Source: Streptomyces sp. CB01373
GTDB lineage: Bacteria; Actinomycetota; Actinomycetes; Streptomycetales; Streptomycetaceae
NCBI RefSeq assembly: GCF_002803075.1
Contig: NZ_NNBK01000010.1
Location: 47,135-111,134 of the forward strand
Reading direction: 5' to 3'
DNA: 64,000 nt
This document shows, piece after piece, positions 16,972 to 25,616 of this stretch (position 1 is the first letter of the stretch; every line of letters begins with the position of its first letter). Under the pieces are notes generated by a model that saw nothing but the letters and a program-made list of their open reading frames with translations, ran no database searches and had not been told where the DNA came from. The translations under genes were made by a program, and so were the position numbers.

Positions 16972-18399
16972 TCAGCCGCCGTGCGCGGAGCGTGCCTTGA
17001 AGGCTGCCTTGCGGGCCTCCTTGGCGGTCTTCTTGTCCGGGTGCAGGCGGCCCATCGCCTCCAGTACGTCCGCCGTCTGCGGGTGGTCCACCCGCCAGGC
17101 GGCCGCGAAGAAGCCGCTGTGCTGTTCGGCGAGACCCTCGACGAGGGCGTGCAGTTCCTCGGAGTCGCCCTCGGCGGCCAGTTGCGCGGCCACCGTGTCG
17201 ATGGTCAGCCAGAAGATCATCTCCTGGGACGGCGGCGGCACGTCGGCCAGGCCCCGCTCGGTCAGCCAGACCCGGGAAAGACCGCCCAGTTCGGCGTCGT
17301 CGAGCACCTCCCGCAGCGCCGGTTCGGCCTCCGCGCCGACCAGGGACAGCGCCTGCTGGCAGCGCAGCCGCCGCAGCGGCGCACCCGCGTCCGTACCGCG
17401 CGCCGCAACGAGCAACTCCCGTGCGGCGGAAAGCGGTTCACGGCTCGCCAGCCACTGCTCGGTCTCCGCGTGCGTGGCCTCGGGCGGAAACCCGGCGGTA
17501 CCGTCGAGCAGCGCGTCGGCACCCTTGTCCGCGAGCTCGCCGATCACCGGCGCCCGGCAGCCGGCCTCAAGCAGCCGGGTCCGCAGCCCGTGCAGTCCGA
17601 GCGGGGTCAGCCGCACCATGCCGTAGCGGGCGACGTCCACCTCCTCCGCCGGCGTGGACGACTCGCTCTCGGCCTCCGCCATCAACTCCTCGTCCACCGG
17701 CCGGTACTCGACCAGACCCGCCGGCTCCAGCAGCCGGAACTGGTCGTCCAGCCGCATCATCGCCTCGGAGACCTGCTCCAGTATGTCGTTGGTGGGCTCC
17801 CCCATGTCGCTGGGCACGATCATGGAGGCGGCGAGCACGGGCAGCGGCACCGGAACGCCGTCGGCCCCCTCCGCACCGGCCGTCAGCCGGTAGAGGTTGG
17901 CGAGCACCCCGTCGAGGAACTCCGCCTCCGCCCCGGGGTCCCAGTCCAGCCCGGAGAGGTCGACCGCGCCGCCCTGCCCCACCGCTTCGACCAGCGCGTC
18001 CAGGTCGGGCACGCTCGCGTCGGCCAGCGCGGTCTCGAGGGCGTTCGACCAGAGGGCGAGCACGTCGTGCGGCGAGCCGCCGGTCAGCAGCTCCAGGTCG
18101 GGGCCGGGCGCGACGGCGCCCTCGTCCTCGTCGGCGACGCGGACGAGCCCGGTGTCCAGGGCGACCCGCCAGGCCTCGCCCGCGGCGGCCGCCGCGGCGT
18201 CGCCGCTCAGACCGAGCATCTCGGCCGCGGCGGGCAGTTGTTCCTGCGCGAGCCCGCCGTCCGCGTCGACCCGTGTCCCGTCCCCGGCCCAGCGCGCGAG
18301 CCGCGCGGCGCGGGACAGCAGCGGTGTGGCGAGCGCGTACCGGGCCAGCTCCGGTTCGGAGGCGATCCGCACCGGCGGGAACGAGGACCTGTCTGACAT
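16972..18399 (-). CDS. Conserved hypothetical protein (475 aa)
   Basis: A soluble, acidic, Ala/Glu/Leu-rich protein that I do not recognise. It has an N-terminal helical half, a low-complexity acidic stretch (ELMAEAESESSTPAEEVD) in the middle, and HEAT-like helical spacing in the C-terminal third (PLRRLRCQQALSLVGAEAEPALREVL), ending in a Lys/Ala-rich tail (KKTAKEARKAAFKAR). AGGAGA lies 9 nt before the ATG at 18397-18399; a longer in-frame start at 18447 lacks such a site. It is convergent with the terD pair and divergent from the secreted nuclease. Confidence 0.75.
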   Translation of the reverse strand: MSDRSSFPPVRIASEPELARYALATPLLSRAARLARWAGDGTRVDADGGLAQEQLPAAAEMLGLSGDAAAAAAGEAWRVALDTGLVRVADEDEGAVAPGPDLELLTGGSPHDVLALWSNALETALADASVPDLDALVEAVGQGGAVDLSGLDWDPGAEAEFLDGVLANLYRLTAGAEGADGVPVPLPVLAASMIVPSDMGEPTNDILEQVSEAMMRLDDQFRLLEPAGLVEYRPVDEELMAEAESESSTPAEEVDVARYGMVRLTPLGLHGLRTRLLEAGCRAPVIGELADKGADALLDGTAGFPPEATHAETEQWLASREPLSAARELLVAARGTDAGAPLRRLRCQQALSLVGAEAEPALREVLDDAELGGLSRVWLTERGLADVPPPSQEMIFWLTIDTVAAQLAAEGDSEELHALVEGLAEQHSGFFAAAWRVDHPQTADVLEAMGRLHPDKKTAKEARKAAFKARSAHGG

Positions 18400-18710
18400 C
18401 GGCTGGTTTCTCCTAGCGGACCGGGGCCCGGAGGGTGGGAAGCCCACGGGCCGGTAAGCCTGACGACTCGAAAGCTCAGCCTAGACGGATTTCGACCCAT
18501 CCCGTCCGGTTCACCTTTCCGTCACCTCCCGTCCATGGCGGAAACCTTGACAACCGACCGGGCCGCGCAGCAGATTGACGCGCGTAGAAATGCGGAGGCG
18601 GCTCGTTCCCGTCACGCTCTACGCGCGTCGACCGGTGCCTCCCGCCCGCGTCCCGCGTTTTCGCGTCGCACCCCCGTCGCCGTACTCCGTCACGCCCGAA
18701 GGGATCCACC
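18400..18710. other. Divergent intergenic region before the secreted nuclease
   Basis: About 310 bp containing the promoters of two divergent genes. TTGACA at 18547-18552 and TTGACG at 18575-18580 are the best -35 boxes towards the nuclease; the partner -10 boxes are poor (CAGATT and TAGAAA). No coding frame with a ribosome-binding site was found. Confidence 0.4.
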
Positions 18711-20540
18711 GTGCCCAGCAAGTCCTCCGCCCGTCTCGCCGCGCTGACCATCGCCGCCGTCTGCTCGGCCGCGTCCGCCGTCGTCCTCACCTCTCCCGCG
18801 CACGCGGACACCGTGCGCATCCACGACATCCAGGGCGCCACCCGGATATCCCCCTACGCGAACCAGCAGGTCACGTCCGTGCCCGGCATCGTCACCGCCG
18901 TGCGCACCTACGGCTCCACCAGAGGCTTCTGGATGCAGGACGCCAATCCGGACAACAACCCCGCCACCAGCGAGGGCATCTTCGTCTTCACCAGCTCCAC
19001 CCCGACGGTCGCGGTCGGCGACTCCGTCACGGTGACCGGAACCGTCTCCGAGTACGTCCCGGGCGGCGCCACCTCCGGCAACCAGTCGGTCACCGAGATC
19101 ACCAAGCCGGTGGTCACCGTCGTCTCCAAGGGCAACCCGGTCCCGGCCCCGGTCGTGATCGACGCCAAGTCGGTTCCCGCCGTCTACGCCCCGGCCGGCG
19201 ACCCCGCCGCGAAGGGCTCGGTCAACGGCCTGACCCTGGAGCCGACGAAGTACGCCCTGGACTACTACGAGTCCCTGGAGGGCATGAACGTCCAGATCGC
19301 CGACGCCCGCGTGGTCACCGCCACCAACCCCTACAGCGAGCTGTGGGTCACGGTGAAGCCGGACGAGAACCGCAGCTCCCGCGGCGGCACGGTCTACGGC
19401 TCCTACGACTCCCAGAACACCGGCCGCCTCCAGGTCGAGTCGCTGGGCTCCACCGCCGACTTCCCCGTGGCGAACGTCGGCGACACCCTCGCCGGCACCA
19501 CCACCGGCCCGATGGACTACAACTCCTACGGCGGCTACACGCTCGTCGCCAGCCGGCTCGGCGCGCTCAAGAGCGGCGGCCTGCAGCGCGAGACGACCGC
19601 CAAGCAGTCCCCCGGCGAGCTCTCGGTGGCCACCTACAACGTCGAGAACCTCGACCCGTCCGACGCCACCTTCGACGAGCACGCCGCCGCGATCGTGCAC
19701 AACCTGCAGTCGCCCGACATCGTGTCCCTGGAGGAGATCCAGGACAACAACGGCGCCGTGGACGACGGCACGGTCGACGCGAGCGTGACCATGGGCAAGC
19801 TGATCGACGCGATCGTCAAGGCCGGCGGCCCGAAGTACGACTGGCGCTCCATCGACCCGGTCAACGACCAGGACGGCGGCGAGCCGGGCGGCAACATCCG
19901 CCAGGTCTTCCTGTTCAACCCCGCGCGGGTCTCCTTCACCGACCGCCCGGGCGGCGACTCGACCACCGCGGTCGGCGTCAGGAAGGTGAACGGCAACAAG
20001 GCGGCCCTGACGGTCTCCCCGGGCCGGATCGACCCCGCGAGCGACGCCTGGAAGAACAGCCGCAAGCCGCTGGCCGGCGAGTTCGTCTTCCGCGGCCGCA
20101 CGGTCATCGTGATCGCCAACCACTTCGCCTCCAAGGGCGGCGACCAGGGCCTGACCGCGCAGTACCAGCCGCCGGCGCGCAGCTCGGAGGTCCAGCGCCA
20201 CCGCCAGGCGGCCGAGGTGAACTCCTTCGTCAACGACATCCTGAAGGTCGAGAAGAACGCGGACGTCGTCGTGCTCGGCGACATGAACGACTTCGAGTTC
20301 TCCGACACCGCGAAGATCCTCGAGGGTGACGGCGAGCTGTGGTCGGCGATCAAGTCGCTGCCCAAGAACGAGCGTTACACCTACGACTACCAGGGCAACC
20401 TCCAGGTTCTGGACCAGATCCTGATCAGCCCGGCGATCAAGCGCGGCGGCAACTTCGACTACGACAGCGTGCACGTCAACGCGGAGTTCCACGACCAGAC
20501 CAGCGACCACGACCCGCAGGTGCTGCGCTTCCACCCGTAA
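18711..20540 (+). CDS. Secreted endonuclease/exonuclease/phosphatase-family protein (extracellular nuclease)
   Basis: A 609-aa exported protein with signal peptide MPSKSSARLAALTIAAVCSA and AHA cleavage site near residue 32. Residues about 33-290 form an OB/lamin-tail-like ExeM/NucH-type region (VPGIVTAVRTYGSTRGFWMQD). The C-terminal EEP domain (about 300-605) includes LSVATYNVENL, SLEEIQDN (metal Glu), NHFASKGGD, LGDMNDFEFSD and a final TSDHDP. Such enzymes degrade extracellular DNA for phosphate and nucleosides. GTG start with AAGGGA 8 nt upstream. Monocistronic; a strong terminator follows. Confidence 0.9.
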   Translation: MPSKSSARLAALTIAAVCSAASAVVLTSPAHADTVRIHDIQGATRISPYANQQVTSVPGIVTAVRTYGSTRGFWMQDANPDNNPATSEGIFVFTSSTPTVAVGDSVTVTGTVSEYVPGGATSGNQSVTEITKPVVTVVSKGNPVPAPVVIDAKSVPAVYAPAGDPAAKGSVNGLTLEPTKYALDYYESLEGMNVQIADARVVTATNPYSELWVTVKPDENRSSRGGTVYGSYDSQNTGRLQVESLGSTADFPVANVGDTLAGTTTGPMDYNSYGGYTLVASRLGALKSGGLQRETTAKQSPGELSVATYNVENLDPSDATFDEHAAAIVHNLQSPDIVSLEEIQDNNGAVDDGTVDASVTMGKLIDAIVKAGGPKYDWRSIDPVNDQDGGEPGGNIRQVFLFNPARVSFTDRPGGDSTTAVGVRKVNGNKAALTVSPGRIDPASDAWKNSRKPLAGEFVFRGRTVIVIANHFASKGGDQGLTAQYQPPARSSEVQRHRQAAEVNSFVNDILKVEKNADVVVLGDMNDFEFSDTAKILEGDGELWSAIKSLPKNERYTYDYQGNLQVLDQILISPAIKRGGNFDYDSVHVNAEFHDQTSDHDPQVLRFHP

Positions 20541-20585
20541 CACCCGCGCGTTCCGGGGGCGACGGTCCCCCGGCGCGGTACCGGG

Positions 20586-20620
20586 AAGGCCGCCCCCACC
20601 TCTCGGGTGGGGGCGGCCTT
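20586..20620. terminator. Bidirectional terminator after the secreted nuclease
   Basis: Perfect 15-bp stem AAGGCCGCCCCCACC / GGTGGGGGCGGCCTT with a 5-nt loop, between convergent genes. Confidence 0.9.
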
Positions 20621-20679
20621 CGGGACGCCGGTGGTCCCGGCCGGCCGTGGTCGCCGCCGCGACCGGACGGCCCGCGGGT

Positions 20680-21207
20680 TCAGCGGCGGCGGCTGCGCCG
20701 GATCAGCAGTCCGGTCGCGACCAGGGCCGCCGCGCCCGCCGCGAGCGCTATCACCATCGGGCGCGGGTTGCGCCGGTACGCCTCGACCGCGTTGCTCACC
20801 GGGGCGGACTGCCCGGCCCGGGATGCCTGCTCCTGGACCGTGTGCCCGGCACGCGTGGCCTGTTCCTGGACCAGGTGACCCGCCCGCGTGGCCCGCTCCT
20901 GAAGCGTGTGCCCGGACCGGCCCGCCCCCTCCTGGGTCCGGTGACGGGCGTGGATGGCCTTCTCCTGGACGCGATGCCCGGCGTGCGCGGCCGAGCTGCG
21001 CAGCTGGACCGTCATGGCGCCCGCCTTGTCCATCAGGTCCGCCGCGCGGGCCTTCGCGCGGCCCTTCACGTCCGCCTTGGCCGCCAGCTCCTCGACGGTG
21101 TCGCCGAGCCGGCTCCTCGTCTGCTCGATCTGCTGCCTCAGCTCGTCGGGGCCCTTCGCTCCGGTCGGCGTGGTGGCGCCGCCGTCCCCCTGTGTCCTGT
21201 CCGTCAT
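20680..21207 (-). CDS. DUF3618 membrane protein with tandem 11-residue repeats
   Basis: A 175-aa protein. The N-terminal DUF3618 signature is PDELRQQIEQTRSRLGDTVEELAAKADVK split over residues 20-48. The middle (about 70-130) is a series of 11-residue repeats of the type RAGHTVQEQAT that should form an amphipathic helix. A single C-terminal membrane segment (MVIALAAGAAALVATGLLI) ends in RRSRRR. Function is unknown; partners are often holin-like envelope proteins, as here. Its ATG overlaps the upstream stop by 4 bp. Confidence 0.85.
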   Translation of the reverse strand: MTDRTQGDGGATTPTGAKGPDELRQQIEQTRSRLGDTVEELAAKADVKGRAKARAADLMDKAGAMTVQLRSSAAHAGHRVQEKAIHARHRTQEGAGRSGHTLQERATRAGHLVQEQATRAGHTVQEQASRAGQSAPVSNAVEAYRRNPRPMVIALAAGAAALVATGLLIRRSRRR

Positions 21208-21743
21208 CGGTGGTGTGCCCTTTCCTTGATCGCCTCGACGTCCGCCTTGACGCTGCCGAGCATCTCCTCCGGCGTGGGTGGTGAGGCGCGGCGCAGCTGA
21301 GCGCGGCCGACGATGGCCAGCACGCTCGCGATCGCGAACAGCAAGGCCGTCACGACAAGCGCCGCGGCCCACACGGGCAGCGCCAGCGAGAGGGCGGCGG
21401 TGGCCGCGCCGGCGAGGGCGATCAGCCCGACATAGCCGACGGCGCCCGCCGCGCCGAGCAGTCCGCCGCCGCGTCCCATGCGGCGCCCCTTCTGTGTCAG
21501 CTCCGCCTTGGCCAGCGCCATTTCCTGCCGTACGAGCTGGGAGAGCTGCTCGGTGGCCCGGTGGACGAGTTCACCCACCGAGTGCTCGCCCGCCACCGGC
21601 ACAGCCGGTGAACGGTCGCCCACCGACGGTTCGGCCGGCAGGCGTTCGTCCAGCGAACGTGTATCCGGTGCACGGTCGCCCGGGCGCTCGCGCACTGGGC
21701 GGCGCTGGTCGGGCGCAGGCCTCACATCGATAGTCCCGGTCAC
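21204..21743 (-). CDS. Phage-holin-superfamily III-like membrane protein
   Basis: A 179-aa protein matching the actinobacterial holin-like family (DUF1469 group). It has a disordered Arg/Pro N-terminus, then the amphipathic SVGELVHRATEQLSQLVRQEMALAKAEL, then two adjacent hydrophobic segments (GAAGAVGYVGLIALAGAATAALSLAL and WAAALVVTALLFAIASVLAIV). These chromosomal proteins are envelope proteins rather than phage lysis genes. GTG start (21741-21743) with GGAGG 8 nt upstream; the ATG further upstream has no better signal. Coupled to the DUF3618 gene. Confidence 0.83.
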   Translation of the reverse strand: MTGTIDVRPAPDQRRPVRERPGDRAPDTRSLDERLPAEPSVGDRSPAVPVAGEHSVGELVHRATEQLSQLVRQEMALAKAELTQKGRRMGRGGGLLGAAGAVGYVGLIALAGAATAALSLALPVWAAALVVTALLFAIASVLAIVGRAQLRRASPPTPEEMLGSVKADVEAIKERAHHR

Positions 21744-21795
21744 GGTGTCCGCCTCCTCTCGGTCCGGACCATCCGGGTACCCGGGACCTCCGCGA

Positions 21796-22521
21796 CTACC
21801 CGTGGCCAAGGCCACCAGGACCGCGCTCGCCGAGCCGGGCCAGCTGGGTCTGGAACCAGTCGAGGCGCGCCTGCAACAGGGCTGCCTCCGCGGCGAGTTC
21901 GGGTACCCCGAGCCCTTCGGGTCCGGCGAGCGGCCCAGCCGGCGCCCCGGAGGCGGCGATCGCCCCGGCGACCGGTGCCGGCCAACCGCCGCCCGCCACG
22001 ATCCGCAGCCCGGCCCCGGCCAGCCGGGCGAACCCGGCGCAGGTCACGGACGTACGGCCGTGCAGGCAGCCCGCGCAGGCGGCGGTCAGCGCCCGCCAGC
22101 CGGGCCTGCCCCAGCCGGCGTCGGCCAGGGCGGAGGCGGGCGCGCCGCACGCGCACGGGCCGACCGTCGCCGTCCGCACCCGCTGGCGGGCGTAGCGGAA
22201 CCCGCGTTCGTAGCGGATGTAGGCGCCGAGGACGGAGACCTCAAGGAGGACGGCTCCACGGTGCTCGGCCGTGCACAGCAGGGCCTCGGCGGCGGCGCGC
22301 TCGTGCACGCAGTGGAACCCGCAGTCGCACAGACGGGCGGGTGGCCGGTGCCGGCGGCCGTAGACGCAGGCCGCGTCGGCGACGACGCCGTACGGCAGCG
22401 CGCCGCCGAGCGACACACCGGTGAAGCGGGCCCGGGTGCCGTCGTGGGACAGCACCGGGTGGGCGATCTTGTATCCGGTCGGCGGCTCCGTCGGGCGTTC
22501 CGCGGGCAGCCGCAGCCTCAT
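21796..22521 (-). CDS. Cysteine-rich hypothetical protein (241 aa)
   Basis: Not recognised. It has four clustered cysteine groups that could bind zinc or another metal: CDCGFHCVH (near residue 61), CACG, CAGCLHG and TCAGF. The C-terminus is helical (LAAEAALLQARLDWFQTQLARLG). It starts at ATG 22519-22521, overlapping the preceding 51-codon gene by 4 bp, which supports the start. It lies 52 bp before the holin-like gene in the same direction. Confidence 0.75.
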   Translation of the reverse strand: MRLRLPAERPTEPPTGYKIAHPVLSHDGTRARFTGVSLGGALPYGVVADAACVYGRRHRPPARLCDCGFHCVHERAAAEALLCTAEHRGAVLLEVSVLGAYIRYERGFRYARQRVRTATVGPCACGAPASALADAGWGRPGWRALTAACAGCLHGRTSVTCAGFARLAGAGLRIVAGGGWPAPVAGAIAASGAPAGPLAGPEGLGVPELAAEAALLQARLDWFQTQLARLGERGPGGLGHG

Positions 22522-22673
22522 CGGGCGGCCGGAGCCTCTTCGGGCGCGGCGGCGGCCCGCGGTTCCTGGATCTCCTGGCTCTCCTGGACCGCCTCGGGGA
22601 GTCCTGCCTGCTCCTCGCGGACCGTCGGCCGTTCCTCCGCCACGCCGGTGGCCAGTGCCTTGCCGAGCTTCAT
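22518..22673 (-). CDS. Small acidic conserved protein (51 aa)
   Basis: A 51-residue protein starting MKLGKALATGVAEE and continuing as a Glu/Gln/Pro/Ala-rich, probably disordered tail. GGGAGG lies 5 nt before the ATG, and the stop overlaps the next gene by 4 bp (ATGA); both argue strongly that it is a genuine first gene of the four-gene unit 20680-22673. No known function. Confidence 0.75.
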   Translation of the reverse strand: MKLGKALATGVAEERPTVREEQAGLPEAVQESQEIQEPRAAAAPEEAPAAR

Positions 22674-22827
22674 GACGCCTCCCGTGCCTGCCGTCGGTGA
22701 CCTCCTGCCCATGGTGACGCATCACGGCCGACTTGGACACAGGACGCCTTCTCTCCAGCTTTGCTTACCGATAACCGGAAGAAGAATTAAGTGGAGCTTC
22801 ACTGTCAACTCCGCCGACACTGCTTCC

Positions 22828-23733
22828 ATGACGACGACCGCAGCCACTCCCGCCCCGCCCTTCGGCCGCGCCCTGTGCGCCATGATCACGCCCTTCACCG
22901 CCTCGGGCGAACTCGACCTCGACGGCGCCCAGCGGCTCGCCGACCGGCTGGTGACCGAGGGGTGCGACGGACTCGTGCTCAGCGGTACGACGGGCGAGTC
23001 GCCGACCACGACGGACGCCGAGAAGTCGGCGCTCGTCCGGGCCGTGCGCGAGGCGGTCGGGGAGCGCGCCCCGATCGTCGCGGGCGTGGGCACCGCCGAC
23101 ACCCGGCACACCGTCGAGCTGGCACTGGCGGCCGGGAAGGCGGGCGCGGACGGGGTGCTGGTGGTGACGCCGTACTACAGCAGACCGCCGCAGGACGCCG
23201 TGGAGGAGCACTTCCGCACGGTGGCGGACGCCTCCGGGCTGCCGGTGATGCTCTACGACATCCCCGGCCGCACCGGCACGCGCATCGAGCCGGAGACCAT
23301 GCTGCGGCTTGCCGCACATCCCCGGATCGTGGCGGTCAAGGACTGCTCCTACGACTTCCTCGGCACCCAGAAGGTGCTGTCCCGCACCGAGTTGGCGTAC
23401 TACGCGGGCTGCGAGGAGCACATCCTCCCGCTGTACGCGGTGGGCGGCACCGGATACGTCAGCACGGTCGCGAACCTGGTCCCGCGCCAACTGCACTCGA
23501 TCCTCGACGCGTTCGACGCGGGCGACACCGCCCGTGCCGCCCGCCTCCAGCAACAGGCCGCCGAACTCATCGAGTCGACGATGTCCGCCGGCCTCCCCGG
23601 CACGGTCACCGTCAAGGCCCTCCTGAACGACCTGTCCCTGCCCGCCGGCCCGGTCCGCCCACCCCTGCGCCCGGCCACCCGCGAAACGGCGGCCGAGCTG
23701 CGCGCGGCGTACGAACGCCTGCGGGCGGCGTGA
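22828..23733 (+). CDS. dapA: 4-hydroxy-tetrahydrodipicolinate synthase
   Basis: A 301-aa class I aldolase that condenses pyruvate with aspartate semialdehyde, the first committed step to diaminopimelate and lysine. The pyruvate-binding GTTGE is at 53-57, Y143 and R148 in the diagnostic YDIPGRTG, and Schiff-base K171 in AVKDCSYD. The presence of the arginine motif separates it from the sugar-acid paralogue at 3230. There is no clear ribosome-binding site before ATG 22828; an AT-rich block at 22761-22790 probably holds the promoter. dapD lies 5.3 kb downstream across the accessory island. Confidence 0.93.
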   Translation: MTTTAATPAPPFGRALCAMITPFTASGELDLDGAQRLADRLVTEGCDGLVLSGTTGESPTTTDAEKSALVRAVREAVGERAPIVAGVGTADTRHTVELALAAGKAGADGVLVVTPYYSRPPQDAVEEHFRTVADASGLPVMLYDIPGRTGTRIEPETMLRLAAHPRIVAVKDCSYDFLGTQKVLSRTELAYYAGCEEHILPLYAVGGTGYVSTVANLVPRQLHSILDAFDAGDTARAARLQQQAAELIESTMSAGLPGTVTVKALLNDLSLPAGPVRPPLRPATRETAAELRAAYERLRAA

Positions 23734-23825
23734 CCACGGCCACGCCACTCTGCCAGAAGATCCAAGCTCCTCAGTCTCCGTGCGCGGGTCGACGCCCGAC
23801 GAGGGGTAGTAACCTCCCTCTACCA

Positions 23826-23886
23826 ACTCTCCGCACTCTGAGGAGTGCGGAGAGTGGAGACGGTATCGGTCTGTGGGGACAGACCG
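23826..23886 (+). promoter_or_regulatory. Two perfect inverted repeats upstream of the DUF4041 nuclease
   Basis: First hairpin: 13-bp arms ACTCTCCGCACTC (23826-23838) and GAGTGCGGAGAGT (23843-23855) around TGAG. Second: 8-bp arms CGGTCTGT (23867-23874) and ACAGACCG (23879-23886) around gggg, ending 11 bp before the first ATG. The first could terminate dapA transcription, but has no T tract. Both could be operators or an RNA attenuator controlling the nuclease. Confidence 0.6.
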
Positions 23887-23897
23887 GGTCGGGGGGC

Positions 23898-25529
23898 ATG
23901 ATGATGACGTATCGGTTCAATCCGCCGCCGGGTTGGCCGGCACCGCCTCCGGGGTGGACTCCGCCTCCGGGATGGCACCCGGACCCGTCGTGGCCGCCAC
24001 CGCCGCCGGGTTGGCAGCTTTGGGTGCACGACACCACGAATGGCGTCAACACCGGCCCCACGGTCGTGCCGGACCAAACCAGATCAGTCGACAGCCCGCC
24101 GACCATGCCGTCCGACTCAGACGCCGACCGAGTAGTCGGCGCACAGCCCGCCGCTCCCCCACAACCTCCCATTCCCTCTGCTCGCCGTGGTGGGCTGTTC
24201 GGCAGACGCCGACGTGACGAGTCCCAAGAGATCGAACAGCTACGAGCCTGGATAACTCACACACACGGCATGGACGCCGTGCAGGTCCTCGATGCCCTTC
24301 GCTTGGCGCGCGAGGAAGCCGCCGCCTTGCGCGAAGCCGCAGAAGCGGACGCAGAGCAGATCCGCCAAAAGGCCCACGAAGAGGTGAAGAGAGAGAAGGA
24401 AGAGGCTAAGAAGGCCTCCAAGGACGCCGACCGGGCTCGGAAAGAGGCTGAGAAGACTCGGCAGGAGACCTACAAGGCGAGTAGCCGACTCGCCGAACTC
24501 CAGGCCCAGGTCGTCACCACCGACGAAACAGCCATGCTTCAACAGGTCGGCATTTACGCCTACCGGCACCAGCTACAGGATGCCATCGCCTACCGCACCC
24601 GGCTGGACTCGCTGCAGGTAAAAATCAAAAGCCTCGCGCGAACCGACCAGGCAGTACTCGCAGCCCAGGACTGGACCGTCAACGGTTCTGCCAGCGCGGG
24701 GCGCAAGATGGTCCGGGACTTCTCGAAACTCATGCTCAGGGCTTACAACTCCGAGGCGGACTACGCGGTGCGGTCCATGCGCCCCCACCGTCTGAACTCG
24801 CTCATCGACCGCCTCTACAAGAGTCGGGAGACCATCGCGAAGCTCGGCGCGACCATGCACATCCGCATCTCCGACGCCTACCACGACGCGCGCGTACGTG
24901 AACTGCAACTGACCGCCGACTTCCTGCAGAAGAAGGAAGAGGAGAAGGAAGCCCAGCGGGAGATCCGGGCGCGAGAGAAGGAAGAAGCTGCCGCACAACG
25001 GGAATTGGAACGTGAACGAGTGAAGCTCCACAAGGAACTGGGACATTACCAGGCCGCGTTGCAGCGACTCCGGGAACGCGGGGACGCCGATGCCGTGGCG
25101 GGGATGGAAGCCAGACTCACCGAGATCGAAGAGGCCCTGAGCTCCGTCGAGGCACGTGCCGCCAATGTCCGCACCGGGTACGTGTACGTGATCTCCAACA
25201 TCGGCGCCTTCGGTGAGCGGATGGTCAAGATCGGAATGACCCGGCGGCTGGAACCGCTGGAGCGTGTATACGAGCTGAGCGGTGCATCAGTGCCGTTCCG
25301 GTTCGACGTCCACGCGCTGATCTTCAGCAAGGACGCAGTCGGCCTGGAGTCCCAGCTCCACAAGGAGTTCGCGAATCACCGAGTCAACCGCGTCAACGTC
25401 CGAAAGGAGTTCTTCCGCGTCACCCCGGCCGAGGTGCGCGATGCCCTCCAACGGTACGCCGGCCAGCATCTCGTCGAGTTCACGGAAGAACCCCAGGCCC
25501 TGGAATGGCGTGCCAGCAAAGCGAGTTGA
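23898..25529 (+). CDS. DUF4041 + GIY-YIG (T5orf172) nuclease, SNIPE-like anti-phage protein
   Basis: A 543-aa protein. Residues about 9-40 are PPPGW-type Pro/Trp repeats resembling DUF2510. A charged coiled coil spans about 130-205. The DUF4041 core spans about 210-340 (MLQQVGIYAYRHQLQDAI, WTVNGSASAGRKM, KLMLRAYNSEADYA, KLGATMHIRISDAY), followed by a Lys/Glu coiled coil to about 420. The C-terminal GIY-YIG nuclease has GYVYVISN (427), KIGMTRR (444), the catalytic Glu region LESQLHKEF (484) and EFFRV (504). This core order matches SNIPE, which cuts injected phage DNA at the membrane. Unlike E. coli SNIPE there is no N-terminal membrane helix. Three ATGs in a row (23898, 23901, 23904) leave the start uncertain. 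Confidence 0.88.
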   Translation: MMMTYRFNPPPGWPAPPPGWTPPPGWHPDPSWPPPPPGWQLWVHDTTNGVNTGPTVVPDQTRSVDSPPTMPSDSDADRVVGAQPAAPPQPPIPSARRGGLFGRRRRDESQEIEQLRAWITHTHGMDAVQVLDALRLAREEAAALREAAEADAEQIRQKAHEEVKREKEEAKKASKDADRARKEAEKTRQETYKASSRLAELQAQVVTTDETAMLQQVGIYAYRHQLQDAIAYRTRLDSLQVKIKSLARTDQAVLAAQDWTVNGSASAGRKMVRDFSKLMLRAYNSEADYAVRSMRPHRLNSLIDRLYKSRETIAKLGATMHIRISDAYHDARVRELQLTADFLQKKEEEKEAQREIRAREKEEAAAQRELERERVKLHKELGHYQAALQRLRERGDADAVAGMEARLTEIEEALSSVEARAANVRTGYVYVISNIGAFGERMVKIGMTRRLEPLERVYELSGASVPFRFDVHALIFSKDAVGLESQLHKEFANHRVNRVNVRKEFFRVTPAEVRDALQRYAGQHLVEFTEEPQALEWRASKAS

Positions 25530-25571
25530 TCCCTCAATCCAGCGAGCAAGAAACAGCAGGGAGCGACGCTG

Positions 25572-25591
25572 CCCCGCCTCGACGAGCGGGG
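25572..25591. terminator. Weak hairpin between convergent island genes
   Basis: CCCCGC (25572-25577) and GCGGGG (25586-25591) with an 8-nt loop, in the 87-bp gap between the nuclease gene and the convergent unknown gene. Short stem and no T tract. Confidence 0.35.
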
Positions 25592-25616
25592 TGACGGTGG
25601 AAGCTACGCCAACCGG

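Noticed and set aside
21204..21743. Phage lysis holin indicating a prophage
   Set aside because: The protein belongs to a chromosomal holin-like family with DUF3618 partners. No other phage gene is nearby.
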